DNA from: Flavobacteriia bacterium
GTDB lineage: Bacteria > Bacteroidota > Bacteroidia > Flavobacteriales > Flavobacteriaceae
Length of the DNA stretch: 40,722 nt
Assembly (NCBI GenBank): GCA_011391075.1
Contig: JAABRF010000016.1
Location: 1-40,722, forward strand
Direction of reading: 5' to 3'
Part shown: piece after piece, positions 18,584 through 27,202 of the stretch
How positions within the stretch are numbered: the stretch's first letter is position 1
How the letters are laid out: each line of letters starts with the position of its first letter
Program-made: the position numbers and the translations under genes
Notes under the pieces: model-generated
What the model saw: only the letters and a program-made list of their open reading frames with translations
Told to the model about the DNA's origin: nothing
The model's database searches: none

Positions 18584-19039
18584 TTAAAAAGTTGTTACAA
18601 TGTTGTAAAAGTCTTGTTTGAAATAACGAAAAGCATTGTCTAAATTTTTCTGAGCAACTTGGGTTAGTCCTATGTTTAAGTCAAAAGCAATTCCAGATAT
18701 ACCTATCATATAGCATTCAGGATTTACATCATAAATAGTTTTTGCTAAATGTAATACTGATGCAGGGTTTAATTCGTGAGAGGTATAAGAATTTACATCT
18801 TTAGGATACAGTTTTTCAAAATTAAATCCATTGGGATGTTGGACCATATCGGCATCGACAAATAATATGGTATTGTAACGAGCAATCAATTCGGCATCTT
18901 CCACTTGTAATTGGTAACGGTATTCCAAATCGATATTTTCTAATAGTAATGATTCAATAGCATCCAAAAATGCCCATCCCAACCCATCATCTTGACGACC
19001 GGAATTGCCTATCCCAATAATTAAAGTTTCATGGTTCAT
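18584..19039 (-). CDS. hoxW: [NiFe] hydrogenase maturation endopeptidase (HoxW-like)
   Basis: A 151-residue protein of the HupD/HyaD/FrhD protease family. The N-terminal motif GIGNSGRQDDGLG contains metal ligand Asp 18; FVDAD (61-65) and His 88 in YTSHELNP give the other expected nickel-sensing ligands. These enzymes cut the C-terminal peptide from the large subunit after nickel insertion, the last maturation step. It lies 73 bp after hoxH on the same strand, so HoxH is the likely substrate. A second, quite different protease gene (39301) accompanies the membrane-bound enzyme, so each large subunit appears to have its own protease. Confidence 0.9.
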   Translation of the reverse strand: MNHETLIIGIGNSGRQDDGLGWAFLDAIESLLLENIDLEYRYQLQVEDAELIARYNTILFVDADMVQHPNGFNFEKLYPKDVNSYTSHELNPASVLHLAKTIYDVNPECYMIGISGIAFDLNIGLTQVAQKNLDNAFRYFKQDFYNIVTTF

Positions 19040-19065
19040 GTTTCTAGTTCATTAGTGAATTAGCA

Positions 19066-19083
19066 TCCCGATAGCTATCGGGA
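19066..19083. repeat. 18-bp perfect palindrome TCCCGATAGCTATCGGGA
   Basis: A perfect palindrome between hoxH and the protease gene, flanked by ATTAGCACAT-type repeats (19086-19105). An identical copy lies at 33351-33368. Confidence 0.9.
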
Positions 19084-19112
19084 CACATTAGCACATCAGC
19101 ACATCACTTAAT

Positions 19113-20564
19113 TTATTTTACTTTATAATCCAAAATTTCACCCTTTGAATCATACAAAGTCATTTCCATTGGCATTTGACCCATGGCGTGTGTAGCGCAA
19201 CTCAAGCAAGGATCGTACGCTCTGATGGCTACTTCTACTTGATTGAGCATGCCTTCGGTAATTTCAGGTCTGCCATCCATGACATTGTTGGCAACCCAAC
19301 GTACCGCTTGATTCATAGGTTCGTTGTTGTGGGTTGTGGAAACGATCAAATTGCAATGAGTAATTCGATCTTTGTCGTCCACTTCATATTCGTGAATCAA
19401 AGTACCTCGTGGCGCTTCAATAATACCTACACCTCTGTTTCTTCGGGTTCCTTTTCGGATCAAATCATTACTCATTAAATCGTGGTCATGTAATAAATTG
19501 CGCATCATTTCGGCACAATACAAAACTTCGATCAAACGTGCCCAATGGGTGTACATCGTCATATTATTTGTTTTGCCTTGCGTTGCAGCTTTAAAATCCT
19601 GACGTTCTTTTTCTGCCAAAGGTGTTTCTATGCCATCGCAAACATTAAGTCGAGCCAATGGACCTACTCGATTCCAACCTTTTTCTCTACCCAAATGTTT
19701 TAAGTATGGAAATTTGAGATAAGACCAACGTTCGACGCTTTCATAGAAATAATCGGCGTAATCATCGTTGTTGATGTCGTCTAATGTGATATTGCCTTCT
19801 GCATCGGTAGCTCTTAAAAATCCATCATAAAGTTCCAAAAATCCGGTTTTCTTATTGACCAAACCCAAATGTCCTGATGGGTAAGCAGCAAAAGAATCCA
19901 TGAAAACTTTGTTGTTTTCGTGATATGCTTTCATAAATTGAATGATTTCCAAAGACCATTCTATCATGGTATTGATATCGGGAATGTCTTTACCATCCAA
20001 AAAATAGGAAATCTCCTTGGCACTGATGTGTTTGTGAACTCCACCAGGAGAAGCCGAGATTCCGTGAATTTTCTTACCGGTAATCAATTTGATGATTTCC
20101 TGACCAAATTTACGCATCAAAATCCCTTTTTTGGCAATTTCGGGATATTCCATAGCTACCCCAACCACATTGCGTTTCAATGGATCGGCGTCGTATCCAA
20201 ATAATAAATCGGGTGCTGCCAAATAGAAAAAGTGCAAAGCATGGGATTGAAATACTTGTCCGAAATGTAAAAGTTTTCTGATTTTTTGTGCAGGAACCGA
20301 TAAATCTTCCGGGTTTAAACCAACGATTTGATCAATGGCTTTGGCAGCAGCCAAATGGTGACTCACCGGGCAAATGCCGCAAAGGCGCTGAACCATAACA
20401 GGTGCTTCCCAATAGGGGTGACCTTGTATAAAGCGTTCAAAACCTCTGAATTCCACAATATGGAAAAAAGCGTCTTTTACTTTATTATTGTCGTCTAAAT
20501 GGATGGTAACTTTGCCGTGTCCTTCCACGCGGGTTACAGGATCTATGACTATTTTTTGTGACAT
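19113..20564 (-). CDS. hoxH: NAD-linked [NiFe] hydrogenase large subunit HoxH
   Basis: A 483-residue group 3d-type large subunit. The N-terminal nickel motif RLCGICPVSHH gives Cys 62 and Cys 65, and the C-terminal motif DPCLSCATH gives Cys 453 and Cys 456. It is followed by a 24-residue extension (AMGQMPMEM...) that the protease should remove after His 459. The start MSQKIVIDPVTRVEGHGKV is the standard N-terminus. HoxH carries the Ni-Fe(CN)2CO site of the cytoplasmic bidirectional hydrogenase and pairs with the HoxY part of the fused upstream protein. It sits in order hoxF-hoxUY-hoxH-hoxW. A 112-bp spacer with an inverted repeat precedes it. Confidence 0.96.
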   Translation of the reverse strand: MSQKIVIDPVTRVEGHGKVTIHLDDNNKVKDAFFHIVEFRGFERFIQGHPYWEAPVMVQRLCGICPVSHHLAAAKAIDQIVGLNPEDLSVPAQKIRKLLHFGQVFQSHALHFFYLAAPDLLFGYDADPLKRNVVGVAMEYPEIAKKGILMRKFGQEIIKLITGKKIHGISASPGGVHKHISAKEISYFLDGKDIPDINTMIEWSLEIIQFMKAYHENNKVFMDSFAAYPSGHLGLVNKKTGFLELYDGFLRATDAEGNITLDDINNDDYADYFYESVERWSYLKFPYLKHLGREKGWNRVGPLARLNVCDGIETPLAEKERQDFKAATQGKTNNMTMYTHWARLIEVLYCAEMMRNLLHDHDLMSNDLIRKGTRRNRGVGIIEAPRGTLIHEYEVDDKDRITHCNLIVSTTHNNEPMNQAVRWVANNVMDGRPEITEGMLNQVEVAIRAYDPCLSCATHAMGQMPMEMTLYDSKGEILDYKVK

Positions 20565-20604
20565 CTTAATAATTTTTTAGGAAAATTATAAATTCCAATT
20601 TTTC

Positions 20605-20675
20605 AAAATTCCAAATTCCAAACATTTTCTTTGAAATTAAATTTTTGGGATTTGGAAATTGTTTTTTGGAATTTT
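20605..20675. repeat. Inverted AAATTCCAAA repeat between hoxUY and hoxH
   Basis: AAAATTCCAAA (20605-20615) pairs perfectly with TTTGGAATTTT (20665-20675), and TTCCAAA (20616-20622) with TTTGGAA (20651-20657). The element begins right after the HoxUY stop codon. It could act as an RNA hairpin (partial terminator or processing/stability element) inside the operon. A related element lies at 39210-39277. Confidence 0.7.
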
Positions 20676-20676
20676 T

Positions 20677-21951
20677 TTAATCGTATTTAAATTCATCATG
20701 TGCAATGGAAAATTCTTCTCCTAATAAGATACTCTTTACTACTTTCCAAATGTGTTGCGCATTGGGCGGACAACCCGGAATGTAATAATCAATTTTCACG
20801 ATTTCATTACACGGATATACATTGTTCAATAATTTGGGAATGTCTGGATGACCCGGAATGATATTGGCTCCCAATTCGCTGGTTGTACTGTTGAGATATG
20901 CTTCTTCCAAACATTCTTCCAAGGGTACAAAATTTCGCATGGCGGGAATTCCACCCATAATGGCACATTCTCCAAAGCTGATCAATATGTCACATTTTTT
21001 ACGGAATTCTTTCAATACGTGAATGTTTTCTGAATTGGCGCAACCGCCTTCTATCAAACCTACGTGACATTGTTTGCTAAAATTCTTAATATCTGTCAAT
21101 GGTGATTTGTTAAACTCTACTACTTCCAACATGTCTAGTATTTCCAAATCGATATCGAGTAAAGACATATGGCATCCGAAACATCCTGCTAAAGAAGTCG
21201 TTGCCACGATAAATTTTTCATTAGGTTCTTTAAATACTCCGGGACCTTGAATCACTGGTGATTTTTGTTTGCCGAATATGTCGTATTTTCTCTCTCCAAA
21301 AGGCTCTTCTTGAATCATACCTTTGATGAGGATTGCGCCAACCGGACACAAGTTCATGGCTTTCATGGCTTCGCTTTCGGTCAATTTTTCCTCTTGCTCG
21401 TAATCAATTTGTACATGGGTTTTGACACCTCTGTTGACAAATGAAAAGACACTTTGACCATCTTTTGTTTTGACTTGTTCGACGCAACGTTTGCACAAAA
21501 TACATCTGTTGGATTCCATAATCATCCTTTTGGGATTGAAATCCACTAGTTTATTGCTAAACACATGTGAATAACGGGTAACGGTTATACCCATATCATA
21601 ACCCAAATTTTGCATGTCGCATTTACCACTTTTCTCACATGAAGGGCAAAAGTGATTGCCTTCTGCATACAGCATTTCGATGATGGCTTTGCGGTTATCC
21701 AACAATTCGGGTGTATTGATTTCGATTTCCATTCCGTCGGTTACTTTGGTTGTACAACCCGTAGTTTGTCGGCCATTGAGATTGACTGTACAAATACGGC
21801 AAGTAGCCAATGGGTGCATATCTCTAAAGTAACACAAGGTTGGAATAAATATTCCATTTTCTTTGGCAACATCAACGAGATTTCTCCCTTCAAATGTTTT
21901 GATGTTTTTGCCATCTATGTTGATGGTGATGGGCTTATTCATAATTGGCAT
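20677..21951 (-). CDS. hoxUY: Fused HoxU (diaphorase Fe-S subunit) - HoxY (hydrogenase small subunit)
   Basis: A 424-residue protein joining two normally separate subunits. Residues 1-212 match HoxU/NuoG N-terminus: [2Fe-2S] ligands Cys 40, 51, 54, 66; His 100 with Cys 102, 105, 111; and a [4Fe-4S] set at Cys 150, 153, 156, 202. Residues 245-424 match HoxY: SLAGCFGCHMSLLD (Cys 257, 260), FGECAIMGG (Cys 329) and PGCPP (Cys 394), the proximal [4Fe-4S] ligands. The linker is about 30 residues with no internal stop or frameshift sign. The fusion would tie the diaphorase electron wire to the hydrogenase half of the complex. Its 5' end overlaps hoxF by 17 bp from ATG 21951; Met 4 (21942) is an alternative start. 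Confidence 0.92.
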   Translation of the reverse strand: MPIMNKPITINIDGKNIKTFEGRNLVDVAKENGIFIPTLCYFRDMHPLATCRICTVNLNGRQTTGCTTKVTDGMEIEINTPELLDNRKAIIEMLYAEGNHFCPSCEKSGKCDMQNLGYDMGITVTRYSHVFSNKLVDFNPKRMIMESNRCILCKRCVEQVKTKDGQSVFSFVNRGVKTHVQIDYEQEEKLTESEAMKAMNLCPVGAILIKGMIQEEPFGERKYDIFGKQKSPVIQGPGVFKEPNEKFIVATTSLAGCFGCHMSLLDIDLEILDMLEVVEFNKSPLTDIKNFSKQCHVGLIEGGCANSENIHVLKEFRKKCDILISFGECAIMGGIPAMRNFVPLEECLEEAYLNSTTSELGANIIPGHPDIPKLLNNVYPCNEIVKIDYYIPGCPPNAQHIWKVVKSILLGEEFSIAHDEFKYD

Positions 21952-23746
21952 TTATTTCTTTGATGATACGGTCGTATTCGGCAGTGGCATTTGCCATATT
22001 GAAAGCCGGATTGTAATCGGAGTTTTCCTCCAAAGCTTTGTCAAAAACATCGGGGAATTTGGCAATGGCTTGCAATAGTGAGTTGTTGGACATTTGTCCT
22101 AAGCCACATCTGCTCGAAGTACGAATGATGTTACTCCATGATTTGATATCTTCCAAATCATACTTTTCTCCATGACCGTTGATGATTTTTTGAAGTTTTT
22201 TGTTGAGTAAAAAATTACCGGTACGGCAAGGTACACATATACCGCAAGATTCGGCAACAAAAAAGTCGGAGAATGATTTGATGATATGTAAAATGTCGCG
22301 GGTTTCATTGAAAATCATCACCGATCCACCACAAGTAATGTCTTCACCACTGATGACTCGGTCGTATTCGTTATCGGCTAAGAAGTCTCTAGATTTTCTT
22401 GGACTGGAACGCAAAGTTTTGCTTTCATTGGGCGAAATAGACAAACAATCTCCAGATGGACCACTGAATTGAACAATTTTAGGTTTTTCAACACCGGTTA
22501 ATTTTAAGAATTCGCTGAATTTCATGCCCCATTCTATTTCATAAATACCTTTGTTGGGACAATCTCCGGATACACTCAATATTTTGGTTCCGGGAGTTTT
22601 GGTTGTCCCCAGTTTCAACCAATTTTCCACACCCATTTCAAAAATGCGTGGCACAGTAGCCAAAGTCTCTACATTATTTACAACGGTTGGTTTGCCTTTG
22701 TAGCCTTTTTGAACAGGAAAATATTCTTTAGTTCCGGGTTCGCCGCGTTTGCCTTCCATAGAATTTAACATGGCAGTTTCTTCTCCACATACATAAGCTC
22801 CGGCCCCAAGATGAACATAAATATCAAAATCAAACGGCTGCATAGCAGGAATGTTTTTTCCTAAATAACCCTGAGCGCGATATTTATCTAATAAGTTTTC
22901 TAAATCTTCTTTGAGATACATGTATTCGGCTCTCAAATAAATGGCACCTTGACTAGCTCCTACGGCATAGGCTGCAAAAATCATCCCTTCGATAACGAGT
23001 TCAGGATGCTCTTGTAAGAGCACGCGATCCTTAAATGTTCCGGGTTCACCTTCATCGGCATTACAAACGATGTATTTGATATCGGATTCGTATTGACGAC
23101 AAAACTGCCACTTTAATCCTGTAGGAAAGAATGCACCTCCACGTCCGGCTAATTTGGATTGTTTGACCATGTCAATAATCTGGTCGGGTGGGTATTCTTC
23201 CAATTTTTTTAAAGCTGTAAACCGGGAATAAGGCTTGAAAAATACAGTTCGTTCAGCTGAAGGTGTATATTGAATCTTGCTTTTGGGAATGTCACAAATT
23301 TCAGAAGGATTCTTTCCTGATTTGATTTGATTGATGATGTCAAACACTTTTTGGCGGTTGAGATGCGTAAAAGGTTTGAAATTAATCAAACAAGACGGCT
23401 CTTGATCACTGAGTCCTATACAAGGAGTATCAAATAAACCAAACATTTTATCAGGCGTAACTTTCCCCATGCCGACCCCTATGGCGTCTTCAAAAGCTTG
23501 CCTGATTTCATCCCTTCCTGAATATTCGGAAACAATGGAACTGTTGAGATAAATGGTGTATTTCCCTACATCCTTGAAATGATAGAAATGATAAAAACTG
23601 ATCACACCTTCCAATTCTGTTTTGGAGATATCAAAAACTTGTGAAATTTTTGTAATATCCTCAGGTTCAATACATCTTTTTTTTCTTTGAATGTCCCATA
23701 GTACAGACATCAAATGACTTCGATCGGGAATCTTAGATTGCAACAT
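21935..23746 (-). CDS. hoxF: NAD(P)-reducing hydrogenase diaphorase subunit HoxF (NuoE-NuoF fusion)
   Basis: A 603-residue protein. Residues about 1-150 form a NuoE-like thioredoxin-fold domain. The NuoF part follows with GRGGAFFPTGLKW (201-213) for FMN, CNADEGEPGTFKDR (228-241), GAGAYVCGEETA (314-325), and [4Fe-4S] ligands Cys 501, 504, 507 (ESCGICVPCRTG) and 547. It binds FMN and NAD(H) and passes electrons to HoxU. In the NuoE domain the first Cys pair is absent (NSSIVSEYSG, 68-77) and the second pair retains only Cys 109 (CIGLS), so that [2Fe-2S] cluster is probably missing. It is the first gene of the minus-strand operon, with an operator-promoter at 23772-23816. Confidence 0.95.
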   Translation of the reverse strand: MLQSKIPDRSHLMSVLWDIQRKKRCIEPEDITKISQVFDISKTELEGVISFYHFYHFKDVGKYTIYLNSSIVSEYSGRDEIRQAFEDAIGVGMGKVTPDKMFGLFDTPCIGLSDQEPSCLINFKPFTHLNRQKVFDIINQIKSGKNPSEICDIPKSKIQYTPSAERTVFFKPYSRFTALKKLEEYPPDQIIDMVKQSKLAGRGGAFFPTGLKWQFCRQYESDIKYIVCNADEGEPGTFKDRVLLQEHPELVIEGMIFAAYAVGASQGAIYLRAEYMYLKEDLENLLDKYRAQGYLGKNIPAMQPFDFDIYVHLGAGAYVCGEETAMLNSMEGKRGEPGTKEYFPVQKGYKGKPTVVNNVETLATVPRIFEMGVENWLKLGTTKTPGTKILSVSGDCPNKGIYEIEWGMKFSEFLKLTGVEKPKIVQFSGPSGDCLSISPNESKTLRSSPRKSRDFLADNEYDRVISGEDITCGGSVMIFNETRDILHIIKSFSDFFVAESCGICVPCRTGNFLLNKKLQKIINGHGEKYDLEDIKSWSNIIRTSSRCGLGQMSNNSLLQAIAKFPDVFDKALEENSDYNPAFNMANATAEYDRIIKEINANYE

Positions 23747-23771
23747 AATACAGTCTATTTGAATTATGTAA

Positions 23772-23816
23772 CAAATGTAGCAATTAATAAATCTAGATTG
23801 AGATGATTTATATCAT
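23772..23816 (-). promoter_or_regulatory. hoxF promoter with CRP/FNR-like operator
   Basis: The near-palindrome ATGATTTATATCAT (23803-23816; TGAT-N4-ATCA core) is centred at 23809.5. On the minus strand a -7 box TACATTTG (23779-23772) matches TAnnTTTG, 37.5 nt from the palindrome centre to its last base. No TTG at the usual -33 distance was found, as expected where an activator replaces it. The layout matches the hydG and hyaA promoters. Confidence 0.72.
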
Positions 23817-24230
23817 GTTTTAAATTATTTATTCAATATTTTTTCAGCTTATACGGGGTTAATATTTGTATAATGTGTAAGAATAAATAATATTCAATGT
23901 TTTTAATTAAAAATATTAACAAAATTATTTTAGAGCTTTCTGCTATATTAGCTATATGTAATTGGAAAATGAAAATTCAAATAGCAGCGTATTTTTTATG
24001 AATTTTAACCAGTTTTCAACAGTTTTTATAAATAAATGAAAATATTTTAAAATAATTGGCTCTTTTTCATCCTATTTGCCCCCATTTTTTTAACAGAAAT
24101 AAAGCAATAATTGTTTCTTTTCAAGGCTCCTTTTTGAAAATATATTAAAACTATTTCGATTTCTTTTTTAAGATACTTTAATTTTCCTCTTTTTTATTAA
24201 AATGAAGGATCAAAAAAACTTCTTATACCT
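23817..24230. other. Intergenic DNA between the divergent hox and hyd operons
   Basis: A very AT-rich stretch separates the two operator-promoters in the 737-bp gap. I see no ORF, RNA gene or clear repeat in it. Confidence 0.5.
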
Positions 24231-24274
24231 ATGATTTTTGTCATAAATTGTTTCAATAAAACGTGATACTTTTG
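24231..24274 (+). promoter_or_regulatory. hydG operon promoter with CRP/FNR-like operator
   Basis: ATGATTTTTGTCAT (24231-24244) is centred at 24237.5. TACTTTTG (24267-24274) matches the TAnnTTTG -7 box, 36.5 nt from the centre to its last base. A TTG lies at 24248-24250, 16 nt before the -7 box. Transcription would start near 24280, leaving a leader of about 200 nt before hydG. Confidence 0.72.
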
Positions 24275-24289
24275 TTACATATTTAGAGC

Positions 24290-24366
24290 GAGATTTGATA
24301 AAGTCGCAAAATAATCTTCCAAAAGGTTTTGTTTTTTATCAATTGTTTAAAAAATACTCAAATCTC
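24290..24366 (+). promoter_or_regulatory. Possible structured leader of the hydG mRNA
   Basis: GAGATTTGA (24290-24298) and TCAAATCTC (24358-24366) are perfectly complementary over 9 bp across 59 nt. This could fold the start of the hydG leader just upstream of a short ORF. No known riboswitch class was recognised. Confidence 0.3.
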
Positions 24367-24377
24367 AACCTGTAGAA

Positions 24378-24452
24378 ATGATGGAATGTAGAAGAGCTTT
24401 GCTTCCGCAAATATTCAAAATGAACGAGCATTTCTGCCAGTACAAACTTTAG
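24378..24452 (+). CDS. Possible 24-residue leader peptide upstream of hydG
   Basis: ATG ATG GAA... opens a 24-codon ORF (begins MMECRRALLPQ, two Cys) that ends in TAG 31 bp before the hydG ATG. It lies in the predicted 200-nt leader. Its distance from hydG and its position in a leader make a translated uORF possible, but there is no homology evidence. It may be chance. Confidence 0.25.
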   Translation: MMECRRALLPQIFKMNEHFCQYKL

Positions 24453-24483
24453 AATCTAGATCAAAACTATAAACTACAAATAC

Positions 24484-25911
24484 ATGAAATTCAATCCCGA
24501 AAACTATAGAATTCCCGATATCCCGATGCAACCCTTTATTGATGCATCCGAGATTTGGGACATCATTGAAAAAACTGACTCTACTCCTGAAAAAGTATCC
24601 GAAATCATTCAAAAATCGCTTTCCAAACAAAGATTGAGTATGGACGAAGTGGCTATTTTGGTCAATGCCACAGATGAAGTTTCCATTCAAGCGATTAAAG
24701 AAGGAGCTAAAACACTTAAAAATCAAGTGTATGGCAATAGAATCGTATTGTTTGCACCTCTTTATATTGGCAATAAGTGTCAAAACAACTGTTCTTATTG
24801 CGGTTTTAGAGTAACCAATAAAGATGCCGAACGCAAAACCCTAGATGATGCTGAAATCATCAAAGAAATTGAGGCTTTGGAAGAAAATGGACAAAAAAGA
24901 TTGGTGTTGGTCTATGGCGAACACAACGATTACAGTCCTGAATACATCGCACATACTGTCAAGATAGCCTACAGTGTCAAAAAAGATAAAGGCGAAATTA
25001 GACGGGTCAATATCAATGCTGCTCCTATGGACATTGAAGGTTTCAAAGTGGTCAAAGAGGCCGGTATTGGAACCTATCAGATTTTTCAAGAGACTTATCA
25101 TCCGGAAGCTTATAAATTGTATCATTTGGGAGGTAAAAAAGCCAATTTTGAAAACCGATTGACATCATTGGATCGGGCGCAAGAAGCCGGATTGGACGAT
25201 GTGGGTATTGGCGTTTTATTTGGTTTGTACGATTGGCGTTATGAAGTCTTGGCTTTGATACGCCACACCAACCATTTGGAAGCATGTTACAACGTAGGAC
25301 CTCACACCATTTCATTTCCCAGAATCAAAGATGCTTCTAGTTTGAGTGTAGGTTCCAAATACTTTGTATCGGATGCTGATTTTACCAAGTTGGTAGCCAT
25401 TTTGAGATTGGCTGTTCCTTATACGGGTATGATTTTAACCGCTCGCGAACCTGCCGAATTGAGAGATGAAATCATTCAATATGGCGTTTCCCAAATCGAT
25501 GGCGGTACCAAAATCGAAATCGGGTCTTATGCCAAAACGTTAAACGAAGCGCAAAACCTCAACCGTGGACAGTTTAAAATCAACGACGAACGTTCTTTGA
25601 ATGAAATCATCAACGAGTTGCTGGACAAAGACATGATTCCTTCGTTTTGTACAGCTTGTTACCGATTGGGTCGTACCGGCGAACATTTCATGGAGTTTTC
25701 AGTTCCCGGATTCATTAAAAAGTACTGTACACCCAATGCTACATTGACATTGGCAGAATATTTAACCGATTATGCAGATGCTGAAACAGCTGTCAAAGGT
25801 TGGAAGTTAATCGATAAAACCATTGGTGAAATGGACAACGAAAATCTAAAAAAATCCCTCATCGATAGAGTAGAACGCGTAAAAGCAGGCGAACGGGATT
25901 TGAATTATTGA
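24484..25911 (+). CDS. hydG: [FeFe] hydrogenase maturase HydG (radical SAM tyrosine lyase)
   Basis: A 475-residue radical-SAM enzyme. The SAM cluster motif CxxxCxxC is Cys 99, 103, 106 (NKCQNNCSYCGF). The second, dangler-iron cluster site has Cys 389, 392 and 415, the exact C-x2-C-x22-C spacing of HydG. The enzyme cleaves tyrosine to p-cresol, CO and cyanide and builds the Fe(CO)2CN synthon for the H-cluster. It is the first gene of the plus-strand hydG-hydF-hydE-hndBCDA unit. That order puts all three maturases ahead of the structural genes. It differs from ThiH by the C-terminal cluster spacing and by its neighbours. Confidence 0.97.
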   Translation: MKFNPENYRIPDIPMQPFIDASEIWDIIEKTDSTPEKVSEIIQKSLSKQRLSMDEVAILVNATDEVSIQAIKEGAKTLKNQVYGNRIVLFAPLYIGNKCQNNCSYCGFRVTNKDAERKTLDDAEIIKEIEALEENGQKRLVLVYGEHNDYSPEYIAHTVKIAYSVKKDKGEIRRVNINAAPMDIEGFKVVKEAGIGTYQIFQETYHPEAYKLYHLGGKKANFENRLTSLDRAQEAGLDDVGIGVLFGLYDWRYEVLALIRHTNHLEACYNVGPHTISFPRIKDASSLSVGSKYFVSDADFTKLVAILRLAVPYTGMILTAREPAELRDEIIQYGVSQIDGGTKIEIGSYAKTLNEAQNLNRGQFKINDERSLNEIINELLDKDMIPSFCTACYRLGRTGEHFMEFSVPGFIKKYCTPNATLTLAEYLTDYADAETAVKGWKLIDKTIGEMDNENLKKSLIDRVERVKAGERDLNY

Positions 25912-25921
25912 GTTTAATTTT

Positions 25922-25973
25922 AATTTCTAATCACCCTGAGCGCAGTCGAAGGGCTAATTTCTAACTTCTAATG
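25922..25973. repeat. Composite intergenic repeat ending in the hydF start codon
   Basis: TTCTAAT 7-mers flank a CTGAGCGCAGTCGAAG element (25936-25951), the reverse of CTTCGACTGCGCTCAG. The final TTCTAA unit supplies the A and TG context of the hydF ATG (25971). Confidence 0.7.
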
Positions 25974-27179
25974 AGTAAAGGTAAAGACAACAAACCGCAC
26001 CTAGGAATATTTGGCAGACGAAACGTAGGCAAGAGTTCGTTTATCAATGCCTTAACCGGAATGAACCTAGCCATTGTGTCAGATATTCCCGGTACCACTA
26101 CCGATCCGGTCAGGAAATCAATGGAGATTTTTGGAATAGGTCCGGCTATTTTAGTCGATACTGCCGGTATTGATGACATAGGCGAATTAGGTGAAAAAAG
26201 AGTAGAAAAATCCCTTCAAGTCATTACCCATATCGATGCCGCTATTTTATTGATTACGGAAAATACCTTCGGACTTTTTGAACAAATGCTCCTCAAAGAG
26301 TTTAAAGCCTATGATGTCCCTTTTTGCATCATCCACAACAAAGAAGATCTCGAAAGTTTAACCGATTTCACCCAAAATCAAATCCTACAACTCACCGGTG
26401 TGACTACCGAAACTTGTAGTGTCAAAACTTCATTTCACATAGCCGAAGTCATCGAACTTCTGAAACGTACCATTCCCGAAACTTCTTATCAAAAAACGAC
26501 TTTACTAGGCGACCTCATTAAAAAAGACGATATCGTCATGCTCATCACTCCGGTAGATTCGGAAGCACCCGATGGCAGAATGATTTTGCCGCAAGCCATG
26601 GCCATCAGAGATGTATTGGACAATGATGCAGTCAACATCGTATTGAAGGAAACCGAAGTGGAAGCTTTCTTTGCCAAAACCAATTTGAAACCTCAATTGG
26701 TCGTAACCGACAGTCAGGCTTTTGAATTTGTCAGTAGAATCATTCCCGCATCCATTCCCTTGACAGGTTTTAGTGTGTTGTATGCACACATGCGCGGACC
26801 TTTTGAAGACTATATTAAAGGAGCCCAAAAATTATCTCATTTAGAAGATGGAGATAGAATCCTCATCTTGGAATCATGCGTACACCAAGTGAGTTGCGAA
26901 GACATCGGAAGGTTTAAAATCCCCAATTGGGTACGAAAATTCAGTGGTAAAAACTTGGAATTTGACGTAGCACCCGGTTTGACCGAAATCCAAAGACCCA
27001 TCACAGATTACCAATTGGTCATTCAATGTGGTGGCTGTATGATTACTCGAAAACAAGTATTCAGTCGTTTAAAACCTGCCTTGGATGCCGGTATTCCCGT
27101 AACCAATTACGGAATCGCCATCGCTTATATGAACGGGATTTTGGATAGAGCCGTTCAACCCTTTTTAAAGAATTTCTAA
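25971..27179 (+). CDS. hydF: [FeFe] hydrogenase maturation GTPase/scaffold HydF
   Basis: A 402-residue protein. The N-terminal GTPase domain has GRRNVGKSS (15-23), the switch sequence PGTTTDPV, DTAG (63-66) and the HNKED specificity motif (122-126). A dimerisation domain follows. The C-terminal Fe-S domain has Cys 303 and His 305 (CVH) and Cys 353/356 (QCGGC), the CxH...CxxC cluster motif; the His that often precedes the CxxC is Gln 352 here. HydF is the scaffold on which HydE and HydG assemble the 2Fe subcluster before transfer to the hydrogenase. It starts 59 bp after hydG. Both its start and stop codons overlap the 7-bp repeat sequence of the spacers. Confidence 0.96.
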   Translation: MSKGKDNKPHLGIFGRRNVGKSSFINALTGMNLAIVSDIPGTTTDPVRKSMEIFGIGPAILVDTAGIDDIGELGEKRVEKSLQVITHIDAAILLITENTFGLFEQMLLKEFKAYDVPFCIIHNKEDLESLTDFTQNQILQLTGVTTETCSVKTSFHIAEVIELLKRTIPETSYQKTTLLGDLIKKDDIVMLITPVDSEAPDGRMILPQAMAIRDVLDNDAVNIVLKETEVEAFFAKTNLKPQLVVTDSQAFEFVSRIIPASIPLTGFSVLYAHMRGPFEDYIKGAQKLSHLEDGDRILILESCVHQVSCEDIGRFKIPNWVRKFSGKNLEFDVAPGLTEIQRPITDYQLVIQCGGCMITRKQVFSRLKPALDAGIPVTNYGIAIAYMNGILDRAVQPFLKNF

Positions 27180-27198
27180 TTTCTAATTTCTAATTTCC
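27171..27198. repeat. 7-bp tandem repeat AATTTCT, four units
   Basis: Three perfect AATTTCT units plus AATTTCC. The first unit includes the hydF stop codon TAA (27177-27179). The tract ends five bases before the TTG start of hydE. Confidence 0.88.
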
Positions 27199-27202
27199 AA
27201 CC

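Noticed and set aside
18428-18643. 71-codon plus-strand open frame between the repeats and the protease gene
   Set aside because: It begins inside repeat DNA, runs antisense into the protease 3' end and shows no recognisable domain.
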